Source of the DNA: Aquibacillus albus
GTDB taxonomy: Bacteria > Bacillota > Bacilli > Bacillales > Amphibacillaceae
NCBI RefSeq assembly: GCF_016908325.1
Contig: NZ_JAFBDR010000006.1
Span: 113,519 to 177,518 of the forward strand
Direction: 5' to 3'
Length of the DNA stretch: 64,000 nucleotides
Shown: positions 56,624 to 64,000 of the stretch, one piece after another
Layout: every line of letters starts with the position of its first letter
How positions within the stretch are numbered: the stretch's first letter is position 1
Notes under the pieces: generated by a model
What the model saw: only the letters and a program-made list of their open reading frames with translations
Database searches by the model: none
Told to the model about the DNA's origin: nothing
Program-made: the position numbers and the translations under genes

Positions 56624-57571
56624 TTAATTTTCAAGAGCCTCGCCGTTTCTTAGCTTTTCTGCAAACTCATCAATTTTTCGTAATCGATGATTAATTCCTG
56701 ATTTACTAATTTTTCCATTAGAAACAAGTTCACCAAGCTCCTTAAGCGAAACATCCTGATGTTGAACACGCAGTACTGCAATTTCTTTTAGTTTATCTGG
56801 CAAGGCATCTAGACCTACTGTTTTATCAATAAAGCGGATATTTTCTACTTGACGAAAAGCAGCACCTATCGTCTTATTCAAATTAGCCGTTTCACAGTTA
56901 ACAAGTCGATTGACGGAATTTCTCATATCCCGAACAATACGTACATCTTCAAATTTGAGCAATGCTTGATGAGCTCCAACATAATTCAGAAATTCCGTAA
57001 TCTTTTCTGCCTCTTTTATATAAACGATAAATCCTTTTTTTCGTTCTAATATGCGTGCATGTAAATGAAACGAATTCATCAATTCACAAACAGCATCGTT
57101 GTGTACTTGATAAAAATTGAATATTTCTAAATGATAGGAGGATGTTTCCGGATTATTAACCGAACCACCCGCTAAAAAGGCCCCCCTCAAATATGCTCTT
57201 CTACAACAAGTCTTTTTTGTATATTTATCAGAGATTGTTCGAATCAGCTGAAAGGGTTCCTCCAAGATTTCTAAGTCAGATAGTATGATATGGGCACCTT
57301 CAATCAAACGAACAATATAAACATTGTTTTTTCTCAGTTTCATTTTCTTTCTTACTAATAACTCAACAGGATATGGATATAACGACTTTATTAATGTATA
57401 AATTCGTCTAGCTATTGCAGCATTTTCCGTTTGAACATCTAAAACATATTCCTGTCTTGAAAAAGATATTGCCCCGTTCATTCGAATCAAAGCAGTGAGC
57501 TCGGATTGTGCACAACAGGGACGGTTTGTTACTTTCGTTAATTCTTTCTTTATATCTGATGCAAATGACAA
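56624..57571 (-). CDS. whiA: WhiA-family DNA-binding protein
   Basis: 315-residue conserved Gram-positive protein with an N-terminal LAGLIDADG-like domain ([21 protein letters not shown]) and a C-terminal helix-turn-helix ([19 protein letters not shown]). In Bacillus it influences cell division and chromosome segregation, in actinomycetes sporulation. The TTG at 57571 gives the family start [12 protein letters not shown] and has AGGGAGG 8 nt upstream. Cotranscribed with yvcK, 34 bp. Confidence 0.95.
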   Translation of the reverse strand: MSFASDIKKELTKVTNRPCCAQSELTALIRMNGAISFSRQEYVLDVQTENAAIARRIYTLIKSLYPYPVELLVRKKMKLRKNNVYIVRLIEGAHIILSDLEILEEPFQLIRTISDKYTKKTCCRRAYLRGAFLAGGSVNNPETSSYHLEIFNFYQVHNDAVCELMNSFHLHARILERKKGFIVYIKEAEKITEFLNYVGAHQALLKFEDVRIVRDMRNSVNRLVNCETANLNKTIGAAFRQVENIRFIDKTVGLDALPDKLKEIAVLRVQHQDVSLKELGELVSNGKISKSGINHRLRKIDEFAEKLRNGEALEN

Positions 57572-57605
57572 TCTCATCACCTCCCTGTCAAAACAAGCGA
57601 ACCAT

Positions 57606-58565
57606 TTATTGTATCAATAATGAATATAACAATTTAGCGACCTTTTCCGTATCATGACGCAGCATTTTTTTCGAATGATCAATAATGTCCGCTTCAATAA
57701 TTTCAAGCCCCATCTCTTTTAAGCGATCGGTATCATAAACAACTGGCTCTGCATTTTCTTCCGCATAAACCTTACGTACGTCGCCAACAATCGGTTCATT
57801 GTTTACAATGATGGAATGAATACTTCCCTTGCCAATATGATCTGTAATCGCTTGGACATGGTCTGCTGCTGAATAACCACTTGTTTCCCCTTGCTGTGTC
57901 ATGACATTACACACATATACTACTTTCCCCATCGTATTTTTTAATGCATCCCCAATTTCTGGAACAATCATGTTTGGCAATGTACTCGTATAAAGACTTC
58001 CCGGTGCAATGACAACAAGATCAGCTTTTTCAACAGCTTGCACAGCTTCAGGAAGTGGCAGAACCGGTTCTGGTTTTAAAAATACTCGCTTAATCCTTTT
58101 ATTTGCTAACGGTATATTAGACTCACCTGAGATTATTTCTCCATCTTCCATCTCAGCATGCAAGAACATATTTTGGTTTGCAATTGGGTAAATGTTTCCT
58201 TTTACATTAAGTACTCGCGAGATTTCTTTAATTCCATTGTAAAAATCTCCAGTAACAGCAGTCATTGCTGCTAACAACAAATTCCCCATCGAATGACCGG
58301 AGAGACTGTTTCCATTTTTGAAGCGATGTTGAAAAAGTTCCATTAACATTGGTTCAACATCTGATAACGCTGCAATGACATTACGAATATCTCCTGGAGC
58401 TGGCATCGCCATTTCTGTTCGAAGTCTTCCAGAGCTTCCCCCGTCATCAGCGACGGTTACAATGGCTGATAGATCAATGGGATATTCTTTAAGACCCCTT
58501 AGAAGTACTGGCATACCAGTACCACCCCCAAGAACAGTTACCTGCGGTTTCCTCTTTTCCTTCAT
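57606..58565 (-). CDS. yvcK: YvcK/CofD-like gluconeogenesis factor
   Basis: 319-residue protein binding UDP-sugars, required for growth on gluconeogenic carbon sources and linked to cell-wall synthesis. [20 protein letters not shown] start, [31 protein letters not shown] and [15 protein letters not shown] are typical of the family. It begins 4 bp after rapZ. Confidence 0.95.
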   Translation of the reverse strand: MKEKRKPQVTVLGGGTGMPVLLRGLKEYPIDLSAIVTVADDGGSSGRLRTEMAMPAPGDIRNVIAALSDVEPMLMELFQHRFKNGNSLSGHSMGNLLLAAMTAVTGDFYNGIKEISRVLNVKGNIYPIANQNMFLHAEMEDGEIISGESNIPLANKRIKRVFLKPEPVLPLPEAVQAVEKADLVVIAPGSLYTSTLPNMIVPEIGDALKNTMGKVVYVCNVMTQQGETSGYSAADHVQAITDHIGKGSIHSIIVNNEPIVGDVRKVYAEENAEPVVYDTDRLKEMGLEIIEADIIDHSKKMLRHDTEKVAKLLYSLLIQ

Positions 58566-58569
58566 ATGA

Positions 58570-59454
58570 TTAATGTCCCTTTCTTTTGTCTATATCTCGA
58601 TGACTTGCATGTGTTATATAGCCCTTGGAAAACTGCCTTGCAAAATGTTCTGCAATAGCAACAGAACGATGTTGACCACCTGTACATCCGATTGCAACAA
58701 CCAATTGACTCTTTCCTTCTTTTTTATACTGCGGCATCATAAATTGAAGTAAATCATACAATTTTTCAAGGAAAATTTGTGTATCCGACCATTTAAACAC
58801 ATAGGAAGCCACTTCTGAATTTAACCCAGTTAATGGACGCATATGTTCAACATAATGTGGGTTTGGTAAAAATCGGACGTCAAATACTAGATCTGAATCA
58901 ATGGGGAGACCATACTTGAATCCAAAAGAAACAAAATGAACAGAGAATATTTGCTGTTCCCTTTCCCCAAATTTTTTCACAATTTTTTCTCGTAATTGCT
59001 TTGGCTTAAGATTTGTTGTATCGATAATATGATGGGCACGCCCTCGAAGTTCATCAAGAATTCGCCGTTCCTGTTTGATCCCTTCTAATGGTAAGCCATC
59101 TTGTGCCAACGGGTGCGATCTTCTCGTTTCTTTATATCGAGAAACGAGTGTTTCATCTTTCGCATCTAAAAAAAGAATATGCTCCTCTAACCAATCTTCT
59201 TTACCAAGCTTATCCAATGCTTCAAATAACATGTCAAAAAATTCACGCCCTCGTAAGTCCATCACGAGCGCAACTTTATCGATATTGTTAGAAGCATCTC
59301 TCATCAAATCTAAAAACTTTGGAAGTAATGCAGGAGGTAAATTATCGACACAATAATAACCTAAATCTTCAAAACTCTGAACTGCTACTGTTTTTCCTGC
59401 TCCTGACATCCCAGTAATAATTACCAAATTGGTTTCTGTTTCCTTGGCTACCAA
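58570..59454 (-). CDS. rapZ: RNase adapter/nucleotide-binding protein RapZ (YvcJ)
   Basis: 294-residue P-loop NTPase. Walker [10 protein letters not shown] at about 15-23 from the chosen start, [14 protein letters not shown] as the Walker B-like strand, and the C-terminal sensor [18 protein letters not shown]. Binds a sugar-nucleotide in proteobacteria; in B. subtilis YvcJ affects competence. TTG 59454 lies 9 nt after AAGGGG and gives the length of the B. subtilis protein; an ATG at 59484 lacks an RBS. Confidence 0.93.
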   Translation of the reverse strand: MVAKETETNLVIITGMSGAGKTVAVQSFEDLGYYCVDNLPPALLPKFLDLMRDASNNIDKVALVMDLRGREFFDMLFEALDKLGKEDWLEEHILFLDAKDETLVSRYKETRRSHPLAQDGLPLEGIKQERRILDELRGRAHHIIDTTNLKPKQLREKIVKKFGEREQQIFSVHFVSFGFKYGLPIDSDLVFDVRFLPNPHYVEHMRPLTGLNSEVASYVFKWSDTQIFLEKLYDLLQFMMPQYKKEGKSQLVVAIGCTGGQHRSVAIAEHFARQFSKGYITHASHRDIDKRKGH

Positions 59455-59484
59455 TGTTGACATCCCCTTCTTGAATAACCTCAT

Positions 59485-59946
59485 TTATGGGTTTGGATCA
59501 AGCTTCTTATCTAATAACTTATAATCCTGCGTATAGATAAAGGTTCCATATAATAGATTATCGTGATGAAGGATATGATGATAAATGGAACGGTCACCTT
59601 CAGCCATTGGTTTGTTTAACACTTCCTCCGTAGGAACCCACTCCAAGTCTCCTTCATCACAATGATCGACGAGTTTGCCTTCATAACTGCTACAGAAAAA
59701 AGTAAACATCATCCATTCTTGCTCCGTTACACCGTCTTCTTTTTCTATAACTGTGAATGCTCCCTTTAATTCAGGGTTTATTAATTTTAGTCCCGTCTCT
59801 TCTTTAAATTCTCTTACGGCAGCATCCTTAATCGATTCTCCTTCTTCCATTTTTCCTCCTGGCATTGCATACCAACCACGTCTTGGTTTTTTTAACATAA
59901 GAATATGGTTTCCATCTTTTAATACACAATTTGTAACTCTACGCAT
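59485..59946 (-). CDS. yvcI: Nudix hydrolase, YvcI-like
   Basis: 153-residue Nudix (MutT-type) phosphohydrolase, possibly acting on oxidised or capped nucleotides. The Nudix box GGKMEEGESIKDAAVREFKE followed by ETGL is complete. First gene of the rapZ-yvcK-whiA-crh cluster. Substrate not predictable. Confidence 0.92.
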   Translation of the reverse strand: MRRVTNCVLKDGNHILMLKKPRRGWYAMPGGKMEEGESIKDAAVREFKEETGLKLINPELKGAFTVIEKEDGVTEQEWMMFTFFCSSYEGKLVDHCDEGDLEWVPTEEVLNKPMAEGDRSIYHHILHHDNLLYGTFIYTQDYKLLDKKLDPNP

Positions 59947-60287
59947 TTTATATCAACTCTTTCCAAATGGAGGTGTATCTTAGATGCTTCCTAGATGTAA
60001 ATACACCAAAACCAATAATACATTATCTTCTTATTATACAATGAATCTTAACTAACCCACAAATCATCAAACGTTTATCATTGATGAAAATTCTTTCACC
60101 CTATGATTGTCTCATACCTACAGTAATTAGTAATCTTGTGGTACAAAAAAAAGTGCACAGGTAATGATTACCTGTGCTTCCAATTTATTATCTATTAAAA
60201 GGGGGTCAATTAGTTAATACCATTATACCCCATAAATGTTTCGTGCGTGTTACAGGAAGGTTAAATTGCATTTACGCCAGCTTTTTT
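59947..60287. other. 341-bp gene-free spacer
   Basis: AT-rich spacer between trxB and the Nudix gene. It holds the trxB terminator (60147-60177) and presumably the promoter of the Nudix operon. No further structure is supported. Confidence 0.55.
60147..60177 (-). terminator. Terminator after trxB
   Basis: Perfect arms GCACAGGTAA / TTACCTGTGC with a 3-nt loop, followed on the minus strand by ACTTTTTTTT. It is 110 bp past the stop. Confidence 0.9.
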
Positions 60288-61244
<957 letters not shown>

Positions 61245-61361
61245 TCACCCTTTCTAAATCATCCTAAACTGCATTCATCGCATATTATCTTATGAAAGAC
61301 AGGTTTAGGTCTAATATTCTGCTCATTTTTACATATATTTAACTTATGAAGGAAAGCTTAT

Positions 61362-62372
61362 TCATGTCCAGGGAACTTGATTTTTTACTAATTTTTGATG
61401 CTTTTTACATCCTTCTTCCCAAATGATACGTGCTTTCTCTGGATATCCAGACTGAAACGCTGCAATACTATACCATTTAAAATAGCTTGCATGTCCAGTT
61501 AAATGTGATTTAGATAATGTTTGAAATCGTTTAAATGCTTCTTTAGTATTGCCTGTCCTTGCCAATGTACAAGCAATTCGTAATTTTTGCTGTTCATGAA
61601 TCGGATAAATATTACGGATTAACTCAATATGTCTGTCACGTAAATCGTATTGTTTGCGCTCATGGTAATAGATAGCTAGATTTGTATGACTAAAAAGCGA
61701 TTGTGGATCTTTTTTTACGGCAGCTTCTTCAAGCTCAATAGCATCTTCCTCATGACCAGAGAAAAATAACGCGAAGCTATATTCATGCTTGGCGTATACA
61801 TACTCCGGAAAAACGGCCATCATTTCTTCTAATAAAGGAATGGCATGACTCCATTCCTCACGTTCTAAATGATAAAATGCTGTTTCTTGATAAATAAGAA
61901 GTTCATCTTCCTCTTCTTCATACATCCAGTCCTCGATTTCTTCCTCCTCATCAAGATCTAAAACGGTCAACAATTGTTCCGCCTCTTCACGAAAATCACC
62001 ATCTGGAGCTTTTTCTAAATAAGTAAGGATATATTTTTTTGCATCTTGTAACAATCCAAGATGAGCATAATTGTTAGCAATTAAATAATAACAGTCAATA
62101 TAACTTTCACCATTTGTTGAAAGAACCTTATTTAATATTTGATTTGCAGCATGATATGCCCCAATTTCAGTATATATAATGGACATTTGGCATTGATATA
62201 AAGCTTCCTCCGGCTCTAATTCCACAGCCTTTTTTAACCATTTAAGTGCGATATCAAATTTCCTTTTTTGAAAGGCTTCGACGCCCTTTGTAAAATAAAA
62301 GTCGCCCTCTGGAATGAATGGAATAATATTTGCTAGTTTTTCATCTATGTTTGCACTCTCCGTCGGAACCAT
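61362..62372 (-). CDS. yvcD: Tetratricopeptide-repeat protein, YvcD-like
   Basis: 336-residue soluble protein of helical repeats: GVEAFQKRKFDIALKWLKKA, LEPEEALYQCQMSIIYTE and later KYDLRDRHIELIRNIYP are TPR-like, with an acidic stretch in the middle (DLDEEEEIEDWMYEEEEDE). Function unknown; TPRs usually mediate protein contacts. ATG 62372 lies 6 nt after AAGGGGGAG; the frame extends 11 codons upstream to a TTG without an RBS. It is upstream of trxB, as in B. subtilis. Confidence 0.85.
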   Translation of the reverse strand: MVPTESANIDEKLANIIPFIPEGDFYFTKGVEAFQKRKFDIALKWLKKAVELEPEEALYQCQMSIIYTEIGAYHAANQILNKVLSTNGESYIDCYYLIANNYAHLGLLQDAKKYILTYLEKAPDGDFREEAEQLLTVLDLDEEEEIEDWMYEEEEDELLIYQETAFYHLEREEWSHAIPLLEEMMAVFPEYVYAKHEYSFALFFSGHEEDAIELEEAAVKKDPQSLFSHTNLAIYYHERKQYDLRDRHIELIRNIYPIHEQQKLRIACTLARTGNTKEAFKRFQTLSKSHLTGHASYFKWYSIAAFQSGYPEKARIIWEEGCKKHQKLVKNQVPWT

Positions 62373-62691
62373 CCTAGTCTCCCCCTTAGAAATGTTAGCG
62401 TTCAAGAGGTGGACAAAGCCCTTTACTTTTGAACTACTTTTTAAAATCCAGTTTGATACCGATAGAAGTATATCACATTTTTACGCAATATTATATAGCT
62501 CAATTCTCTTCCCTAATTCAGTTTTTTTCTCACCTATCTCTTTCATGAAAGATTACTTGTCAGCTATGATTATATAGATACACGTTTGCGATTTTAGTAA
62601 AATGCTACACTTAAGTATCTAGAATCATCTATACTAATGGTAACAGTCTAAATTCAAAATGATTAAACACAAAAATGATAGGAGTGTTCGT
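62373..62691. other. 319-bp divergent spacer
   Basis: AT-rich region between the divergent TPR and ketopantoate-reductase-family genes. It must hold both promoters, but I found no -35/-10 pair with good spacing and no repeats. Confidence 0.5.
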
Positions 62692-63609
62692 GTGAAGATT
62701 GTTGTTTTAGGTGCTGGCGCATTAGGAGCTTATTTTGGGGCTCGATGGGAACAGAGTGGTCAGGATGTCGTATTTTTGGTAAGACCGAAAAGAGCACAAC
62801 AGCTTCGACAAAGTGGAATTCTTATCCATAGTGTCGAAGGTGATTATGCAATTGAAGCACCGAATGTAATCGAAGATGCAAGCGAGGTGGATACAGCTGA
62901 CCTCGTCCTTCTCGCGGTGAAAGGCTATCACCTCCAAGATACTATTAGTCAATTAAAAACACTTACTGCCAAAGGAGCACGTGTATTACCTGTCCTTAAT
63001 GGGATTGAACACTTACCTATTCTTCAAGAACAATTAGGAGAAGAGGCTGTGTTAGGCGGGTTATCATTTATCATTGCTACACTGGATAATCAAGGGGATG
63101 TGGTACATGCTAGTTCTTTTCATGACCTTCGCTTTGGCCCTCTACATCCATCTCAACAAGCTTTATGTCAACAAATTGAATCGGTTTCACGCAATGCCAA
63201 AATGAACGCCAAACAAGCCGATGATATATCGTTAGAAATGTGGAACAAGTATATGTTCATTACTGCTTTTTCAGGTATTACTACTGCTACGGATTCAGTA
63301 ATTGGTGAGGTACGTAAGCGGCCTTCAACGTTTCGAATAGCTGAAAAGATATTAGAAGATATGACTAAGCTTGCTAACGCTAACAACATCCCATTAAATA
63401 AACAACATGTTGAAAAAGCAATGGATAACTTAAGGAAATTTGATGAAGACGCAACCTCATCTATGCATCAGGATCGACGAAAAGGGTTACGGTTGGAAGT
63501 AGAACATTTACATGGAGGTGCCATCCGACTAGCGGAGCAATCCGGATTGGAACTCCCTTATGTGGAAACTATTTATGGAATTTTGAAGCGCTTTGAGAAT
63601 AAAGATTGA
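62692..63609 (+). CDS. 2-dehydropantoate 2-reductase family protein
   Basis: 305-residue NADPH-dependent reductase of the ApbA/PanE family, which converts ketopantoate to pantoate for CoA synthesis. MKIVVLGAGALGAYFGARW is the Rossmann motif, LEMWNKYMFITAFSGI holds the catalytic Lys, and SSMHQDRRKGLRLEVEHLHG the conserved C-terminal Ser/Asp/Glu region. GTG 62692 has TAGGAG 7 nt upstream. No other pantothenate genes are nearby, and many Bacillaceae carry several paralogues, so PanE itself is uncertain. Confidence 0.85.
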   Translation: MKIVVLGAGALGAYFGARWEQSGQDVVFLVRPKRAQQLRQSGILIHSVEGDYAIEAPNVIEDASEVDTADLVLLAVKGYHLQDTISQLKTLTAKGARVLPVLNGIEHLPILQEQLGEEAVLGGLSFIIATLDNQGDVVHASSFHDLRFGPLHPSQQALCQQIESVSRNAKMNAKQADDISLEMWNKYMFITAFSGITTATDSVIGEVRKRPSTFRIAEKILEDMTKLANANNIPLNKQHVEKAMDNLRKFDEDATSSMHQDRRKGLRLEVEHLHGGAIRLAEQSGLELPYVETIYGILKRFENKD

Positions 63610-63696
63610 TCCAATAAACCGGGTATCCCTGCCCGGTTCTTTTCTTTTATATTCATACAAAGTCTAGGAACGCCTTCACCTTTGGCACCCTTTAAA

Positions 63697-63720
63697 CAAA
63701 GGGGTCAGTAAGCTTACCCC
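63697..63720. repeat. REP-like palindrome at the insertion-sequence junction
   Basis: CAAAGGGGTCA then AGTAAGCTT then ACCCC: the GGGGT/ACCCC arms bracket the boundary with the insertion sequence. It shares CAAAGGGGTCA with 48223-48233. Confidence 0.45.
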
Positions 63721-64000
63721 TGTCAAGTAGACACATAAGGTTTGGGGTCATGCTGCCAATTTACTTTTATATTGAACTGGAGCTGATGATCCTAAGCCTT
63801 TTTGTCTTCTTCTATTGTTATAGAAATCTATATACCAGTCTATCGTACGATAGACTTCTTTTTTCGTTTTTGGCTGTTGAATGCGCACTGATTCTTCTTT
63901 AAGATGACCAAAGAAGCTTTCTATCGGTGCGTTATCCCAACAGTTTCCTTTTCTAGACATACTTTTTTTTATTTGATATTGTTTTAATTGATTTGTGTAT
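63721..64000 (-). mobile_element. IS3-family insertion sequence, partial (runs off the window)
   Basis: The element appears to start at TGTCAAGTAGACA (63721), an IS3-family type terminal sequence, 27 bp before the transposase stop. Only this end is inside the window; the other end and the target duplication cannot be seen. Confidence 0.8.
63748..64000 (-). CDS. IS3-family transposase (OrfB), C-terminal part
   Basis: Last 84 codons of a DDE transposase: the frame is open to the window edge (…TNQLKQYQIKKSMSRKG), and NCWDNAPIESFFGHLKEES contains the Asp and Glu region of the IS150-type rve catalytic core, with WYIDFYNNRRRQKGLG near the end. The visible part is intact; the rest lies outside the window. 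Confidence 0.93.
   Translation of the reverse strand, partial: YTNQLKQYQIKKSMSRKGNCWDNAPIESFFGHLKEESVRIQQPKTKKEVYRTIDWYIDFYNNRRRQKGLGSSAPVQYKSKLAA

Overview
The window reads as chromosomal DNA of a low-GC, endospore-forming Firmicute of the family Bacillaceae. Evidence: AT-rich spacers, strong AGGAGG-type ribosome binding sites, a tricistronic gerA-type germination operon, Crh and HPr with the Ser46 site, catabolite-response (cre) sites, S-box SAM riboswitches, a CggR-controlled glycolytic operon and a CtsR box before clpP. Much of 27.5-62.4 kb keeps blocks known from Bacillus subtilis (ssrA-smpB-rnr-est-secG, cggR-gap-pgk-tpi-gpmI-eno, clpP with tRNA-Arg, yvcD-trxB-yvcI-rapZ-yvcK-whiA-crh). 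The genus cannot be fixed from the sequence; a Gracilibacillus/Halobacillus/Oceanobacillus-type relative is my inference.

Region 1 (0-20.1 kb) is accessory and built for pectin rhamnogalacturonan I use. It has two secreted PL11 rhamnogalacturonan lyases, a small module (enolase-superfamily dehydratase, FadR-type GntR regulator, U32-like TIM barrel), then a DD-carboxypeptidase and an NhaC antiporter, and finally a yesMNOPQ-L type two-component/ABC-transporter locus. A perfect cre lies before yesO and near matches before several other genes, so the island is probably under CcpA control. A 150-bp MITE-like element with an apparent 8-bp target duplication sits before nhaC.

Region 2 (20.3-27.5 kb) holds aroD and aroK, a ywaF-type membrane protein, a gerA/gerB/gerC germination operon followed by an unlisted 50-codon membrane ORF, and a CoxG-like SRPBCC gene.

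Region 3 (27.5-33.2 kb) is the tmRNA/SmpB/RNase R/esterase/SecG block, with a GNAT gene inserted. Region 4 (33.3-40.5 kb) has a lysophospholipase-like gene and a fruR-fruK-fruA-ptsH-ptsI operon that couples the fructose transporter to the general PTS proteins, then a small glutamine-rich coiled-coil protein. Region 5 (40.7-47.9 kb) is the glycolytic operon cggR-gap-pgk-tpiA-gpmI-eno with a recognisable CggR operator.

Region 6 (47.9-54.8 kb) is a methionine block: a glutaredoxin-like gene, then hom, acsA and a metY-CoA-binding-domain fusion behind one SAM riboswitch, and metX behind a second. Homoserine synthesis, acetyl-CoA supply, acetylation and sulfhydrylation are thus grouped, which is the most unusual arrangement I found. 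Region 7 (54.9-63.6 kb) has tRNA-Arg(CCG), clpP, crh, whiA, yvcK, rapZ, a Nudix gene, trxB, a TPR protein and a ketopantoate-reductase-family gene. The window ends inside an IS3-family insertion sequence. I saw no CRISPR array, prophage or defence island.
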